Source of the DNA: Immundisolibacter cernigliae
GTDB lineage: Bacteria; Pseudomonadota; Gammaproteobacteria; Immundisolibacterales; Immundisolibacteraceae
DNA: 64,000 bases
Assembly (NCBI RefSeq): GCF_001697225.1
Contig: NZ_CP014671.1
Location: forward strand, 1,922,001 to 1,986,000
Direction: 5' to 3'
Shown: positions 31,779 through 43,670 of the stretch, piece by piece
Position numbering within the stretch: position 1 is the stretch's first letter
Layout of the letters: every line of letters starts with the position of its first letter
Program-made: the position numbers and the translations under genes
Notes under the pieces: model-generated
The model's database searches: none
What the model was told of the DNA's origin: nothing
Seen by the model: the letters and a program-made list of their open reading frames with translations, nothing else

Positions 31779-33083
31779 TTATAGCGCCGCGCCGTCAACG
31801 GCCGCCGGCAGCAGCCCGCTGCGCAGCGCCTGCTCGACAGTGACGAAGGAGCCGAACACCAGCACGCGGCCAATGCCGCCGGCTACTGCCGCGCCTTGCG
31901 CCGCCCGGCAGGCGGCCGCGACATCGGCATGGCAGGCAATCGCTTGCGACACGCCGGCGGCACGCAGCCGCGCGGCGAGTTGCTCGGCGGTGCTGCCGCG
32001 CGGCCCAGCCAAGCCGGCCAGATGCCAGCCGTCGATCGAGTCCGCAAGCGGCGCCACCACTCCCGCGGCGTCCTTGTCCCCCAACATGGCCAGCACCGCC
32101 AGCGTGCGGCCTGCAACCGGATACGCGCGCAGGTTGGCGGCCAGATTGCGGGCCGCTTCCGGGTTGTGGGCGACATCGAGCACCCACTCGGGCGCGTGGC
32201 CACGGCGCTCGAAGCGCCCGGCAACCTGAGCGGTCCGCACGCCCTGCGCGACGGCTGCGTCGTTCACCGACAGGCGGGTCTGCAGGCACCGCACGGCCAA
32301 CACGGCGCTGGCGGCGTTGCGCAGCTGCACGGCGCCGGCCAGCGCCGGCATGGGAAAAATGGACGCGGCGCCGCCGGCCTGCCAGTGCCAATCCCGCTCG
32401 TCGACATGCGTTGCCGCGTAGTCCGTGCCGTAACGCATCACGGTCGCGCCCACGGCAGCGGCATACGCCGGCACGCTCGCCGGCGGGTCCGGATCGGCCA
32501 CGATCAGCGGCCGACCGGGCCGGGCGATGGCGGCTTTCTCGGCACCGATGGCCTCGCGCGTGTCGCCCAGGAACTGCTGGTGATCCAGATCGACCGAGCT
32601 GATGATCGCCACGTCCGCATCGACCGCGTTGACGGCATCCAGCCGCCCGCCGAGGCCCACTTCCAGGATCAGCACTTGGCAGCCGGCGGCGGCGAACAGG
32701 TCCAGCGCCGCCAGCGTGCCCCACTCGAAGTAGGTCAGCGACACCGCCCCGCGGGCGGCGTCGATGCGCTCGAAGGCCGCGCAGATGGCGGCATCGTCCG
32801 GCAGCTGCCCGGCGATGCGGATGCGCTCGTGATAGCGCAGCAAATGCGGCGAGGTGTAGGCGCCGGTGCGGTAGCCGGCGGCGCGATAAATGGCCTCGAT
32901 GAAGGCCACCGTCGAGCCCTTGCCGTTGGTGCCGGCAACGGTGATGACCGGTACGCCGGCCAGCAGCGGCGCGAGGCGCTGCAAGACCTCGCGCACGCGA
33001 TCCAGGCTCAGATCGATCTTTTTCGGGTGCGCCGTTTCCTGCCAGGCCAGCCAGTCGTCGAGACGACTGAAGCGCGCGCTCAC
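31779..33083 (-). CDS. folC: Bifunctional folylpolyglutamate synthase/dihydrofolate synthase
   Basis: A 434-residue Mur-ligase-like enzyme adding glutamate to dihydropteroate and to tetrahydrofolates. The ATP loop [15 protein letters not shown] is near residue 45, followed by the [14 protein letters not shown] segment and the DVAHNPEAA segment of the C-terminal domain. GTG 33083 overlaps the accD stop as GTGA and is preferred to a start seven codons upstream. Gene order accD-folC is conserved. Confidence 0.95.
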   Translation of the reverse strand: MSARFSRLDDWLAWQETAHPKKIDLSLDRVREVLQRLAPLLAGVPVITVAGTNGKGSTVAFIEAIYRAAGYRTGAYTSPHLLRYHERIRIAGQLPDDAAICAAFERIDAARGAVSLTYFEWGTLAALDLFAAAGCQVLILEVGLGGRLDAVNAVDADVAIISSVDLDHQQFLGDTREAIGAEKAAIARPGRPLIVADPDPPASVPAYAAAVGATVMRYGTDYAATHVDERDWHWQAGGAASIFPMPALAGAVQLRNAASAVLAVRCLQTRLSVNDAAVAQGVRTAQVAGRFERRGHAPEWVLDVAHNPEAARNLAANLRAYPVAGRTLAVLAMLGDKDAAGVVAPLADSIDGWHLAGLAGPRGSTAEQLAARLRAAGVSQAIACHADVAAACRAAQGAAVAGGIGRVLVFGSFVTVEQALRSGLLPAAVDGAAL

Positions 33084-33940
33084 GCGGCGGCGGCTTGCCC
33101 GCACAGCATCCCGAGCAGGCGCGCGATGTGCTCGCGCAATTGCCGACGGTCAATGATCTGGTCGACCGCGCCGTGGCTGAGCAGGAACTCGCTGCGCTGG
33201 AAGCCCGGCGGCAGCACCTCGCGCACGGTCTGCTCGATCACCCGCGGGCCGGCAAAGCCGATCAGGGCATTGGGCTCGGCGATGATGACGTCCCCCAGCA
33301 TGGCCAGACTGGCCGACACGCCGCCGGTGGTCGGATCGGTCAGCACCGAGATGTACGGCAGGCCGGCCTCGCCCATGCAGGCCAGCATGGCCGAGGTCTT
33401 GGCCATCTGCAGCAGGGAAAACAGGCCTTCCTGCATGCGCGCGCCGCCGGAGGAGGAAAAGCACACCAGCGGCAGGCCCTGATCCAGGCAGGCCTGGGCG
33501 CCGCGCGTGAAGCGCTCGCCGACCACCGAGCCCATGGAGCCGCCCATGAAGCGGAACTCGAAGGCCGCCGCCACCAGCGGCCGGCCCAGCAGGGCGCCCT
33601 GCATGACCACCAGCGCGTCGCGCTCGGCGGTTTCCTTCTGCGTGGCCAGCAGGCGGTCGCGGTAGCGCTTGGTGTCCTTGAACTTGTGGACGTCGACCGC
33701 TTCCAGCTCGGCGCCGATCTCGGTGCGCGGCTCGGCGTCCAGGAAGGCGTTCAGTCGTTGCCGGGCGCCGATGCGCAGGTGGTGATTGCAGCGCGGGCAG
33801 ACTTCGAGGTTGTGTTCGAGCTCGGTGCGGTACAGCACCGCCTTGCACTCCGGACACTTGGCCCACAGGCCTTCGGGCACCTTCTTGGACGCACCGCTGG
33901 TGCGGATGCGGGCAGGGACCAGTCGGGTCAGCCAGTTCAT
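33080..33940 (-). CDS. accD: Acetyl-CoA carboxylase carboxyltransferase, beta subunit
   Basis: A 286-residue subunit that, with AccA, transfers carboxyl from biotin-AccB to acetyl-CoA in fatty-acid synthesis. The N-terminal zinc ribbon uses Cys29, Cys32, Cys48 and Cys51 (CPEC...CPRC), followed by the crotonase-fold domain with [15 protein letters not shown] 33940 overlaps the trpA stop by 4 nt. The partners accB and accC are at 53,124-54,914; accA is not in the window. Confidence 0.97.
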   Translation of the reverse strand: MNWLTRLVPARIRTSGASKKVPEGLWAKCPECKAVLYRTELEHNLEVCPRCNHHLRIGARQRLNAFLDAEPRTEIGAELEAVDVHKFKDTKRYRDRLLATQKETAERDALVVMQGALLGRPLVAAAFEFRFMGGSMGSVVGERFTRGAQACLDQGLPLVCFSSSGGARMQEGLFSLLQMAKTSAMLACMGEAGLPYISVLTDPTTGGVSASLAMLGDVIIAEPNALIGFAGPRVIEQTVREVLPPGFQRSEFLLSHGAVDQIIDRRQLREHIARLLGMLCGQAAAA

Positions 33941-34764
33941 CGGGTTCCTCCTGCGGCATCGATGCCGGCGCGCAGCGCACGCACCTGCTCCACGGCGCCG
34001 CTGAGCGCAGCGGGTCCGGTGATGCCGGCGGCAGCGGCGGCTTCGAGTTGTTCGATCACGGCGCTGCCGACCACCACCGCATCGGCAAAGCCGGCGATCC
34101 GCGCCGCGGCCTGCGGCGTGCGCACGCCAAAGCCGACGCCGATCGGCAGCGTGGTGTGCGCCTTGAGCGCCTCGACATGTGCCTGCACATCGGCCAGGTC
34201 CACCTGCCCGGCGCCGGTCACGCCGCGCACCGACACGTAGTACAAAAAGCCGCTCGCCTGCGCCGCCACGGCCTGCGCCCGCTCGGGCCCGCTGGTCGGC
34301 GCCAGCAGGAAGATGCTGTCCAGGCCCGCCGCCTTGAGCGCCGCCGCGTGTTCGGGTTCCTCATCGAACGGCAGGTCCACGGTCAGCACGCCATCCACGC
34401 CGGCCGTGGCCGCGGCGGCGGCAAAGCGCGCCACGCCCATCTGCTCGATCGGGTTCAGGTAGCCCATCAGCACCAGCGGCGTGGTGCGATCGGTCTGCCG
34501 GAAGGTCTGCACCATGTCCAGCACCCGGCGCAGGTCCATGCCGTGGGCCAGCGCCCGCTCCGAAGCGCGCTGGATCACCGGCCCGTCGGCCATCGGGTCC
34601 GAGAACGGCACGCCCAGTTCCAGCACGTCGGCGCCGGCCGCCACCAGGGCGTGCAGCAGGTCGACCGTCAGATCGGGATGCGGATCGCCGGCGGTGACGA
34701 AGATCACCAGCCCGGCCCGCTGCGCCTGGCGCAGGGCGGCAAAACGCTCGGCCAGGCGGCTCAT
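33937..34764 (-). CDS. trpA: Tryptophan synthase, alpha chain
   Basis: A 275-residue TIM-barrel subunit that splits indole-3-glycerol phosphate. It contains the catalytic Glu in [20 protein letters not shown] and the Asp in [14 protein letters not shown], with the phosphate loop GFGVRTP near the C-terminus. It overlaps trpB by 4 nt upstream and accD downstream, so trpFBA and accD-folC are one transcript. Confidence 0.97.
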   Translation of the reverse strand: MSRLAERFAALRQAQRAGLVIFVTAGDPHPDLTVDLLHALVAAGADVLELGVPFSDPMADGPVIQRASERALAHGMDLRRVLDMVQTFRQTDRTTPLVLMGYLNPIEQMGVARFAAAAATAGVDGVLTVDLPFDEEPEHAAALKAAGLDSIFLLAPTSGPERAQAVAAQASGFLYYVSVRGVTGAGQVDLADVQAHVEALKAHTTLPIGVGFGVRTPQAAARIAGFADAVVVGSAVIEQLEAAAAAGITGPAALSGAVEQVRALRAGIDAAGGTR

Positions 34765-35972
34765 ACCTGAATGCCCTCGATCGTCGCCACGGTGTGGATG
34801 TCCTTGTCGCCGCGGCCTGAAAGATTCACCACGATGCTCTGGTCCGCACGCATGCCAGCCGCCAGCTTGCCGGCATAGGCCAGCGCGTGCGAGGACTCCA
34901 GCGCGGGAATGATGCCTTCGGTGCGCGTCAGGTGGTGGAAGGCCGCCAGCGCCTCGTCGTCGCCAACCGTCACGTAGCGCGCCCGACCGCAGTCATGCAG
35001 CCAGGCGTGCTCGGGGCCGACGCCGGGGTAGTCCAGGCCGGCCGAGATCGAATGCGTGCTGCCGATCTGGCCGTCCTCGTCCTGGATCAGGTAGGTTCGG
35101 TTGCCGTGCAGCACGCCGGGGCTGCCGGCGCTGATCGATGCCGCATGGTGGCCGCTGGCCAGGCCATAGCCGGCCGCCTCGACGCCGTACAGGGCGACGT
35201 CGGGGTCGTCGATGAAGGGATGAAAGATGCCGATGGCATTCGAGCCGCCGCCCACGCAGGCCACCACCGCGTCCGGCAGCCGGCCCTCGCGCTCGAGCAT
35301 CTGCGTGCGCGTCTCGCGGCCGATGATGGCCTGAAAATCGCGCACCATCTGCGGGTAGGGGTGCGGCCCGGCCACGGTGCCGATGATGTAGAAGGTGTTC
35401 TCGACGTTGGCCACCCAGTCGCGAAGCGCCTCGTTGAGCGCGTCCTTCAAGGTGCGCGAGCCGCTTTCGACTGCCCGCACCTGCGCGCCCAGCAGGCGCA
35501 TGCGATACACGTTGGCGCTCTGGCGGCGGATGTCCTCCGCGCCCATGTAGACCACGCACTCGACGCCCAGGCGCGCCGCCACGGTGGCGGTGGCCACGCC
35601 GTGCTGGCCGGCGCCGGTCTCGGCGATCACCCGCGTCTTGCCCATGCGCCGGGCCAGCAGGATCTGGCCGACCGTGTTGTTGATCTTGTGCGCGCCGGTG
35701 TGGTTCAGGTCCTCGCGCTTGAGGTAAATCCGCGCGCCGCCGACCTCGCGCGTCCAGCGCTGCGCCAGGTACAGCGCCGACGGCCGGCCGACGTAGTCGC
35801 GCAGATCCTGTTCCAGTTCGGCCCGAAACGCCGGATCGGCCTGCGCCGTACGGTAGGCGTCTTCGAGTTCCTGCAGCGGCCGCATCAGCGTTTCCGCCAC
35901 GAAGCGTCCGCCGTAGCGGCCGAAGTAGCCGTGCGCGTCCGGCAGCATGGCGTGGCGCATTTCCTCAGCCAT
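34761..35972 (-). CDS. trpB: Tryptophan synthase, beta chain
   Basis: A 403-residue PLP enzyme joining indole and serine. The Schiff-base lysine lies in [10 protein letters not shown], and the phosphate-binding segment is GGGSNAIG. The ATG at 35972 has AAGGAGA about 8 nt upstream and overlaps the trpF stop by 8 nt; the longer frame is a trpF shadow. It forms the alpha2beta2 complex with the adjacent trpA product. Confidence 0.97.
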   Translation of the reverse strand: MAEEMRHAMLPDAHGYFGRYGGRFVAETLMRPLQELEDAYRTAQADPAFRAELEQDLRDYVGRPSALYLAQRWTREVGGARIYLKREDLNHTGAHKINNTVGQILLARRMGKTRVIAETGAGQHGVATATVAARLGVECVVYMGAEDIRRQSANVYRMRLLGAQVRAVESGSRTLKDALNEALRDWVANVENTFYIIGTVAGPHPYPQMVRDFQAIIGRETRTQMLEREGRLPDAVVACVGGGSNAIGIFHPFIDDPDVALYGVEAAGYGLASGHHAASISAGSPGVLHGNRTYLIQDEDGQIGSTHSISAGLDYPGVGPEHAWLHDCGRARYVTVGDDEALAAFHHLTRTEGIIPALESSHALAYAGKLAAGMRADQSIVVNLSGRGDKDIHTVATIEGIQV

Positions 35973-36597
35973 GCGGGCTGTCTCCTTCTCGAACCGCTTG
36001 CATGAACATTCCCATCTTTTGCGCGTCCTTGACGCCGGGCGCGCTCTCGACGCCACTGCTGACATCCACTGCCCACGGTCGCAGGCGGCGGATCGCCATC
36101 GCCACATTGCCGGCATCCAGGCCGCCGGCCAGCAGCAGCGGCCGCGGCAGACCGGCCGGCACCGCCGCCCAGTCGAAGGTCTGCCCACTGCCCCCCGGCA
36201 CGCCGGACACGAAGGCGTCCAGCAGCAGGCCGGCCGCGTCGTCGTAGGGCGCCGCGGCGGCGGCCAGATCGGCACCCGGCCTGGCGTGCAGCGCCTTCAG
36301 GTAACGCCGGCCGAAACGGCGGCAGTCCGGCGCCGGCTCGGCGCCGTGAAACTGGATCAGGTCCAGCGGCACCTGCGCCAGCAGGTCGCGAATCTCGCCC
36401 TCGGCCGCGTCCACGAACAGCCCGACCACGCTCACCAGCGGCGGCAGCGCGGCGACGATGTCGCGCGCCTGGGAGGCCGTCACGTAGCGCGGACTGGCAG
36501 GGTGAAACACAAGACCGATGGCGTGCGCCCCGGCGGCAGCGGCAGCCAGGCCATCCTGCGGGCGGGTGATGCCGCAGATTTTAACGCGCGTGGGCAT
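35965..36597 (-). CDS. trpF: Phosphoribosylanthranilate isomerase
   Basis: A 210-residue TIM-barrel enzyme of tryptophan synthesis. It begins [16 protein letters not shown] with the catalytic Cys in KICG, and has the general-acid Asp in VVGLFVDA and the [10 protein letters not shown] phosphate site. It is a stand-alone trpF, not fused to trpC, three nt downstream of truA, as in Pseudomonas-type genomes. Confidence 0.95.
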   Translation of the reverse strand: MPTRVKICGITRPQDGLAAAAAGAHAIGLVFHPASPRYVTASQARDIVAALPPLVSVVGLFVDAAEGEIRDLLAQVPLDLIQFHGAEPAPDCRRFGRRYLKALHARPGADLAAAAAPYDDAAGLLLDAFVSGVPGGSGQTFDWAAVPAGLPRPLLLAGGLDAGNVAMAIRRLRPWAVDVSSGVESAPGVKDAQKMGMFMQAVREGDSPHG

Positions 36598-36600
36598 GGA

Positions 36601-37377
36601 TCAGACCGGAAGCAGCGGCTGCGGCGGTTCTAGGCCGAAGTGGGGCGGGTAATGTACCGCCGCCAGGTACAGGCCGGCCGGCGGCGCCGTGCGCCCGGCC
36701 AGCGTGCGATCGCGGGTCGCCAGCAGTTCCCCGGCCCAGGCCGGCGGTCGTTTGCCGGTGCCGATGTCCAGCAGCGTGCCGACCAGGTTGCGCACCATGT
36801 GGTGCAGGAAGGCGTTGGCAACCACGTCGATCACCAGCCACGGGCCGTGGCGGGTCACATCGAGGCGCGTGATCGTGCGCCAGGGCGAGCGCGACTGGCA
36901 GGTGGCGGCCCGAAAGGCGCTGAAATCGTGCTCGCCCAGCAGCTGCCCGGCGGCGACCTGCATGGCCGGCACATCCAGCGGCCGCGGTTCCCAGGCAACG
37001 CGCTCATGGCCGACCGCCGGCGCCTGCGGGCGGTTCAGGATCAGGTAACGGTAGTGGCGCGCGATGGCGCTGAAGCGAGCGTGAAACTCATCCGGCACCG
37101 GATGCCCGCCCAGGATGCGCACATCGCCCGGCAGGCGGGTGTTGACGCCGCGCAGCCAGGCCCGCTGCGGGCGATCGCTGCGGGTATCAAAATGCACCAC
37201 CTGCCCGAGCGCGTGCACGCCGGTGTCGGTGCGCCCGGCGGCGACCACCCGGATCGGCTCGTCGGCAACGCTGGACAGGGCCTTTTCGAGCACCGCCTGC
37301 ACCGACGGGCTGTGCAACTGGACCTGCCAGCCGCAATAGGCGCTGCCGTCGTATTCGACGCTGAGGGCGATCCGCAA
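36601..37377 (-). CDS. truA: tRNA pseudouridine(38-40) synthase
   Basis: A 258-residue pseudouridine synthase modifying the tRNA anticodon arm. The catalytic Asp is in AAGRTDTGVHALGQVVHF. The family start (xRIALSVEYDGSAYCGWQ) is reached by a TTG at 37377; no ATG or GTG occurs near and the longer frame runs into fimV. The Shine-Dalgarno match is weak. It lies between fimV and trpF as in most gammaproteobacteria. Confidence 0.93.
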   Translation of the reverse strand: MRIALSVEYDGSAYCGWQVQLHSPSVQAVLEKALSSVADEPIRVVAAGRTDTGVHALGQVVHFDTRSDRPQRAWLRGVNTRLPGDVRILGGHPVPDEFHARFSAIARHYRYLILNRPQAPAVGHERVAWEPRPLDVPAMQVAAGQLLGEHDFSAFRAATCQSRSPWRTITRLDVTRHGPWLVIDVVANAFLHHMVRNLVGTLLDIGTGKRPPAWAGELLATRDRTLAGRTAPPAGLYLAAVHYPPHFGLEPPQPLLPV

Positions 37378-37399
37378 AACGGTGGCTGGCGGCCTGCCC

Positions 37400-39031
37400 T
37401 CAGGCGTCCAGGCGGGCCAGCAGAGCGGCAGCCTGCGCCTTCTGAGCCGGCGTGCCCGTGCGCTGGATTTCGTCGTGAATCTGCCGCGCCGACGGGCCGT
37501 CCGCCATGCCGACATAGGCCGTCAGCAGGTCGATCTGGGTGTCGACCGGATCACCGAAGCCGCCTTCCGTCGGCTCGACGACGGACGACGAGGTTTCGAC
37601 CGGTACCGGTTGCGCCACTACCGGCTCGACCCACTCAACCCGGGTCGCCGGCGCTGCGGCGATCCCGGCTGAGCCCGCCGTTGGCACCGCCGCCCCGCTG
37701 GGGCTGGTCACGTCGTCGTCGAACAACGGCCTGGGCCGGATCGCCGCGGCCTTGCGCCGCCGCATCCAAAGCAGCAGACCACCCACTCCCAATGCTGCGA
37801 CGGCCGCCGCCAGATAAGCGCTGGAGCCGCCATCGGCTTCGGCCGCAGCCTCAGCGGGTGCAACCGATGCTGGGACCGCGGGCGAAGCGGGTGAAGCCGG
37901 CGTTGCGGAGTCTGCCGCTCCGCCGGCAGCCGCCTGTTCGACCGGCCGATCTGCCGGTTCCGCATTCGGTTCCGCTTTCACCAGCTCGGTCAGGGTCCGG
38001 ATCTGCGCCTCCATGGCGCTCATGCGTTGTTGCAGGGATTCATTCTGCTGCTGCGCCGCGTCCAGCGCTTCTTCCAGCAACTGCACACGATTGCCGGGCG
38101 CCTCGGCGTCTGACGTCGTCACCGCGGCGGCCGATTTGGCGTCCTCGCTGCGCAATACACGCACCTCGGCATCAGGCGTCGGCGCGACCTCACTCGGTGT
38201 CGGCAGCGCCGACGACGGCGCCGGCTGCTCGACCGGCGCCTGGGGCGCCGGCGCCGCGGCGACCGGTGGCGTCTGCGGCTCGGCATCGGCTACCGGTGCT
38301 CCGCGCAATGCCTGGGCATCCGGGATGCTCAGGCGGCTGCCGGCCTTCAGCCGCGCCGGGTCGCCGTCGATGAAGGCCTGCGGGTTGGCGCGCACGATGC
38401 TCGACATCACCGCGTCGAGATCCGTATCGCCGGGACGCACGCGGCGGGCAATGGCCCACAGCGTCGCGCCCGGTGGCACCGGGCCGTAGGCGGCGCCGGC
38501 CTTGGGCAGGCCGACGTTGGCGAACGGATTCGGCCGCGGTCGGGGCGCAACCCGCTCCGGAATGGGCGTGACCAGTGGCGACCAGGCGCTGGATGAAGCC
38601 GGTGTGGGCGCGACAGTCGTACCGACCGGATCGAGCAGGACGGTGTAATGGCGCGCCACCTGGCCGGTCGGGCTGACGGCCTGGATCACGAAATCGATGT
38701 AGGGTTCGCGCACCGGCTCGTGCGAGCTCACCGCAACATAGGACCGGCCATTGCTGCCAACCTTCACGGCAAACCGCAGCATCACACCGCCCAGGGCGCT
38801 GTCGATGCCCAGGCGCTGATGCACCTCGGCCGGTGCCAGGCTGATGGTCGCCAACTCCGCCTCCGCCGGGGTGGCACCAACCAGCTCGATGCGCGCATCA
38901 AGCGGCTGCCCGAGCGCCGAATCCACGCGCAGAGCGCCGAGCCCGAGCGCCTGCGCGCCCAGCGGCGCAAGCCCGAGCGGCAACAATAGTGCCGGCGCCA
39001 TCACTCGCCCAAAACGCTTGCGCTTGGCCAC
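37400..39031 (-). CDS. fimV: FimV/HubP-type polar landmark protein
   Basis: A 543-residue protein. After a signal peptide (cleavage near AQALG) comes the conserved N-terminal domain (LGALRVDSALGQPLDARIEL), a LysM-type peptidoglycan-binding domain (about 185-245, PPGATLWAIARRV), a Pro/Ala-rich and coiled-coil stretch (about 250-350), one membrane helix (about 402-424) followed by RRRKAAA, and the C-terminal FimV domain (QIDLLTAYVGMAD). FimV organises type IV pili and pole identity. It is short compared with the roughly 900-residue Pseudomonas protein, mainly in the acidic cytoplasmic region. The start is GTG at 39031 behind GGGAG. Confidence 0.9.
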   Translation of the reverse strand: MAKRKRFGRVMAPALLLPLGLAPLGAQALGLGALRVDSALGQPLDARIELVGATPAEAELATISLAPAEVHQRLGIDSALGGVMLRFAVKVGSNGRSYVAVSSHEPVREPYIDFVIQAVSPTGQVARHYTVLLDPVGTTVAPTPASSSAWSPLVTPIPERVAPRPRPNPFANVGLPKAGAAYGPVPPGATLWAIARRVRPGDTDLDAVMSSIVRANPQAFIDGDPARLKAGSRLSIPDAQALRGAPVADAEPQTPPVAAAPAPQAPVEQPAPSSALPTPSEVAPTPDAEVRVLRSEDAKSAAAVTTSDAEAPGNRVQLLEEALDAAQQQNESLQQRMSAMEAQIRTLTELVKAEPNAEPADRPVEQAAAGGAADSATPASPASPAVPASVAPAEAAAEADGGSSAYLAAAVAALGVGGLLLWMRRRKAAAIRPRPLFDDDVTSPSGAAVPTAGSAGIAAAPATRVEWVEPVVAQPVPVETSSSVVEPTEGGFGDPVDTQIDLLTAYVGMADGPSARQIHDEIQRTGTPAQKAQAAALLARLDA

Positions 39032-39113
39032 CGAAGTTCTCCCTTTTTCAATTCCGCAGTGCGGATTTGACCATGAGGTTAGCGCAGCACGGCGGGCGCC
39101 ACAAACCGCTGTC

Positions 39114-40139
39114 TCAGTCGCCCAGATAATCGGCGATCAGCCGCTCGGCGATCTGCACGCTGTTGGTGGCCGCGCCCTTGCGGATATTGTCGGACACCAC
39201 CCACAGGTTCAGGCCGCAGGGGTGCGAGATGTCCTCCCGGATACGGCCCACGAAAACCCAATCCTGACCGGCCGCCTCGGCCGCGGTCGGATAGCCGCCC
39301 GGCACGCGCTCGTCGATCACCTGCACGCCCGGCGCCTCGGTCAGCAGCGCCCGCGCCTCGTCGGCACTGATCGGCCGCTCGAACTCCACGTGCACGACCT
39401 CGGAGTGCCCATAGAACACCGGGATGCGCACGCAGGTCGGGTTAACGTCGATGTCGGCATCGCCCAGGATCTTGCGCGTCTCCCAGACCATCTTCATCTC
39501 TTCACGGGTGTAGCCGTTGTCCTGGAAGCTGTCGATCTGCGGCAGGGCGTTGAAGGCAATCTGCTTCGGATACACCTTCGGCTCGATCGGCTTGCCGTTG
39601 AGCAGCGCCGCGGTCTGGCCGGCCAGCTCCTCGATCGCCTTCTTGCCGGTGCCGGACACCGACTGGTAGGTCGCCACGTTGATGCGCCGGATGCGCGCGG
39701 CGTCGTGCAGGGGCTTCAGGGCCACCACCATCTGGATGGTGGAGCAGTTCGGGTTGGCGATGATGCCGCGGTTGCGGTAATCGGCGATGTCGCCGGGGTT
39801 GACCTCCGGCACCACCAGCGGAATGTCATCGTCATTGCGAAAGTGCGAGGTGTTGTCGATCACCACGCAGCCGGCCTCGGCGGCGCGCGGCGCGTGCTCG
39901 GCCGACACCGACCCACCGGCCGAGAAAAGACCAATCTGGGCCTTCGAGAAATCGAACGTGGCCAGGTCCTGCACGCGCAGGCGCCGGTCGCCGCAGGTCA
40001 CCATCTTGCCCACCGACCGCTCGCTGGCCAGCGCGTACAGCTCGCCGATCGGGAAATTTCGCTCGGCCAGCACTTCCAACATGGTCTCGCCGACGGCGCC
40101 GGTGGCACCGACGACCGCCACGTTGTATAGACGACTCAT
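39114..40139 (-). CDS. asd: Aspartate-semialdehyde dehydrogenase
   Basis: A 341-residue NADP-dependent enzyme making aspartate semialdehyde for lysine, threonine, methionine and diaminopimelate. It has the N-terminal VVGATGAVGETM motif and the catalytic Cys in ANPNCSTIQMVVAL. ATG 40139 follows GGAG at 5 nt spacing, so the nine-codon longer frame was rejected. It lies between leuB and fimV. Confidence 0.96.
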   Translation of the reverse strand: MSRLYNVAVVGATGAVGETMLEVLAERNFPIGELYALASERSVGKMVTCGDRRLRVQDLATFDFSKAQIGLFSAGGSVSAEHAPRAAEAGCVVIDNTSHFRNDDDIPLVVPEVNPGDIADYRNRGIIANPNCSTIQMVVALKPLHDAARIRRINVATYQSVSGTGKKAIEELAGQTAALLNGKPIEPKVYPKQIAFNALPQIDSFQDNGYTREEMKMVWETRKILGDADIDVNPTCVRIPVFYGHSEVVHVEFERPISADEARALLTEAPGVQVIDERVPGGYPTAAEAAGQDWVFVGRIREDISHPCGLNLWVVSDNIRKGAATNSVQIAERLIADYLGD

Positions 40140-40207
40140 ATCAACTCCGGTCGGGCACGCCGACAAATCTGCCCGGGATTTCGCTCGGCAGTTCCAAATT
40201 CAACAAA

Positions 40208-41289
<1,082 letters not shown>

Positions 41290-41293
<4 letters not shown>

Positions 41294-41949
41294 CGGCCTG
41301 CTCCGGCGCGATCGGGGAACAGCCACGGCGCCTCGACGACGCGTCGGGCTTCGTAGGCGCGAATGGCATCGGCGTGGCCCAGAGTCAGGGCGATGTCGTC
41401 CAGGCCGTTCAGCAACCGGTGGCGGCGATCAGCATCGATGTCGAAGTCGAACACCTCGCCCCCTGGCGTGCGCACTTGCTGCGCCTCCAGGTCCACGCTC
41501 AGGCGATAACCGGTGGTGGCAGCCTCCTGCGCAAACAGCCGCTCGATCACGTCTTCGGCCAGCGTGACCGGCAGCAGGCCGTTCTTGAAACAGTTGTTGT
41601 AGAAAATCTCGGCGAAGCTGGGCGCGATCACCGCGCGGATGCCGTACCCGACCAGCGCCCACACGGCGTGCTCGCGGCTGGACCCGCAGCCGAAGTTGCG
41701 CCGCGCCAGCAGTATCTGCGCACCGGCGTACTGCGGCTGGTTGAGCACGAAATCCGGGTTCAGCGGCCGCCCGGAGCAATCCTGCCCCGGCTCGCCATGG
41801 TCCAGATAGCGCCATTCGTCGAACAGGTTCGGCCCGAAGCCGCTGCGCTTGACCGACTTCAGGAACTGCTTCGGAATGATGGCGTCGGTGTCGACGTTGG
41901 CCCGGTCGATCGGCAGCACCAGGCCGGTCAGGTAAGTGAACCGGTCCAT
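41290..41949 (-). CDS. leuD: 3-isopropylmalate dehydratase, small subunit
   Basis: A 219-residue swivel-domain subunit of isopropylmalate isomerase. It shows the N-terminal [18 protein letters not shown] and the [15 protein letters not shown] signature. It pairs with LeuC, encoded upstream, with the small lipoprotein gene between them. Confidence 0.97.
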
Positions 41950-41952
41950 GCG

Positions 41953-42078
41953 CTACTTCGCAGACTTCTCGATCGCTTCCCCGCCTTCCTGAACGTCCTT
42001 GCCAAAACCGGCCATGGTGTTGCAGGCGGCCAGCGACAGCAACAGCCCCGCAGCCAACAGTAACTTCACGCAGTTCAT
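41953..42078 (-). CDS. Entericidin-like small lipoprotein
   Basis: A 41-residue lipoprotein: a hydrophobic signal VKLLLAAGLLLSLAAC with lipobox LAAC, then the short amphipathic NTMAGFGKDVQEGGEAIEKSAK typical of the entericidin EcnA/B family, known in E. coli as a small membrane toxin/antidote pair. The ATG at 42078 has an ideal AAGGAG; an upstream ATG at 42093 overlaps the leuC stop but lacks one. It lies between leuC and leuD with no promoter of its own visible, and no second ecn gene adjoins it. Confidence 0.82.
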   Translation of the reverse strand: MNCVKLLLAAGLLLSLAACNTMAGFGKDVQEGGEAIEKSAK

Positions 42079-42089
42079 GCTCGTCTCCT

Positions 42090-43493
42090 TCATAGTTGCC
42101 TCACATCCACGAAATGACCGGCGACGGCCGCCGCGGCCGCCATCGCCGGGCTGACCAGATGCGTGCGCCCGCCCTGGCCCTGTCGGCCCTCGAAATTTCG
42201 GTTCGAGGTCGATGCACAGCGCTCGCCGGGCTCCAGGCGGTCGGCATTCATGGCCAGACACATGGAGCAACCGGCCTCGCGCCACTCGAAACCGGCGGCG
42301 CGAAAGATTTCGTCAAGGCCCTCGGCCTCGGCCTGGCGCTTGACCAGGCCGGAGCCCGGCACGGCGAGCGCCAGGCGCACATTGCCGGCCACCTTGCGGC
42401 CTTTGAGCACCGCCGCGGCGGCGCGAAAATCCTCGATGCGACCGTTGGTGCAGGAGCCGATGAACACCTTGTCGATGGCGATATCCGCCAGCGGCGTGCC
42501 GGCCTTCAGATCCATGTAGCTGAGCGCCAGGCGCATGCCCTCGGCGCGGGCCGGATCGGTTTCCGCGGCCGGGTCCGGTACACGGCCATCGACCGGCAAC
42601 ACCATCTCCGGCGAGGTGCCCCAGGTCACCTGCGGCACCAGGCTGGCAGCGTCGATTTCAACCACCCGGTCGAAGCGCGCATCCGGATCGGACACCAGCT
42701 CCCGCCAGGCGGACGCCGCGCGCTCGAACAGCTCGCCCTGCGGCGCGAACGGCCGGCCACGGACATAGTCGATAGTGGTGTCGTCGACCGCCACCAGGCC
42801 GACACGGGCACCGGCCTCGATGGCCATGTTGCACAGCGTCATGCGCCCTTCCATGGACAGCGCGCGCACCGCCTCGCCGCCAAACTCGATGGCATAGCCG
42901 GTGCCGCCGGCGGTGCCGATGGCGCCGATGATGGCCAGGATCAGGTCCTTGGCGTACACGTGCGGACCCAGCCGGCCATCGACCCGCACCAGCATGTTCC
43001 GTGACTTGCGCTGCGGCAGGGTCTGCGTGGCCAGCGTGTGCTCGACCTCGGAGGTGCCGATGCCGTAGGCCAGCGCCGCAAACGCCCCATGCGTGGCGGT
43101 GTGCGAGTCGCCGCACACCACGGTCATGCCCGGCAGGGTGGCGCCCTGCTCCGGGCCGATGATGTGCACCACGCCCTGGCGCGGATCGTTCATGCGAAAT
43201 TCGGTGATGCCGAAGGTGTCGCAGTTGCGGTCGAGCGTATCGACCTGCTCGCGCGACACCGGGTCGGCAATGCCCACACTGCGGTCAGTGGTCGGCACGT
43301 TGTGATCGGCCACCGCCAGATTGGCCACCACCCGCCACGGCTTGCGGCCGGACAGCGCCAAGCCCTCGAAGGCCTGCGGCGAGGTCACCTCGTGAATCAG
43401 GTGGCGATCGATGTACAGCAGCACCGAGCCGTCCGGCTCGGTGTACACCACGTGGGAATCCCACAGTTTGTCGTATAGGGTCTTGCCGGCCAT
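42090..43493 (-). CDS. leuC: 3-isopropylmalate dehydratase, large subunit
   Basis: A 467-residue aconitase-family subunit carrying a [4Fe-4S] cluster; ligands include the Cys of [14 protein letters not shown] and the CSMCLAMN pair near 408-411. The start ATG at 43493 gives the standard [17 protein letters not shown]-terminus; the longer frame is non-coding. It leads the leuC-ecn-leuD-leuB-asd unit. A TTTAAA-containing upstream stretch may hold the promoter, but I could not define it. Confidence 0.97.
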   Translation of the reverse strand: MAGKTLYDKLWDSHVVYTEPDGSVLLYIDRHLIHEVTSPQAFEGLALSGRKPWRVVANLAVADHNVPTTDRSVGIADPVSREQVDTLDRNCDTFGITEFRMNDPRQGVVHIIGPEQGATLPGMTVVCGDSHTATHGAFAALAYGIGTSEVEHTLATQTLPQRKSRNMLVRVDGRLGPHVYAKDLILAIIGAIGTAGGTGYAIEFGGEAVRALSMEGRMTLCNMAIEAGARVGLVAVDDTTIDYVRGRPFAPQGELFERAASAWRELVSDPDARFDRVVEIDAASLVPQVTWGTSPEMVLPVDGRVPDPAAETDPARAEGMRLALSYMDLKAGTPLADIAIDKVFIGSCTNGRIEDFRAAAAVLKGRKVAGNVRLALAVPGSGLVKRQAEAEGLDEIFRAAGFEWREAGCSMCLAMNADRLEPGERCASTSNRNFEGRQGQGGRTHLVSPAMAAAAAVAGHFVDVRQL

Positions 43494-43670
43494 GGCACTT
43501 ACCGTGTGTTGCGCAATGAAGCTCGTGTGCCCGCGGCGGGCTGGTTTAAAGTCCGCGCGCAGTGGACCGCCGGCCGCTCGACAAGCGCTGGGGCCACTCC
43601 CAGAATAGCGCCGCCGTTCGGGGCTGGTCCCGCACGCATCTGACTCAGGACGATCAGGCCGGGCTGTGCC

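Noticed and set aside
41953-42285. 110-residue frame extending the entericidin-like gene upstream
   Set aside because: The extra residues overlap leuC in another frame and would bury the lipoprotein signal; the ATG at 42078 has an ideal ribosome site.
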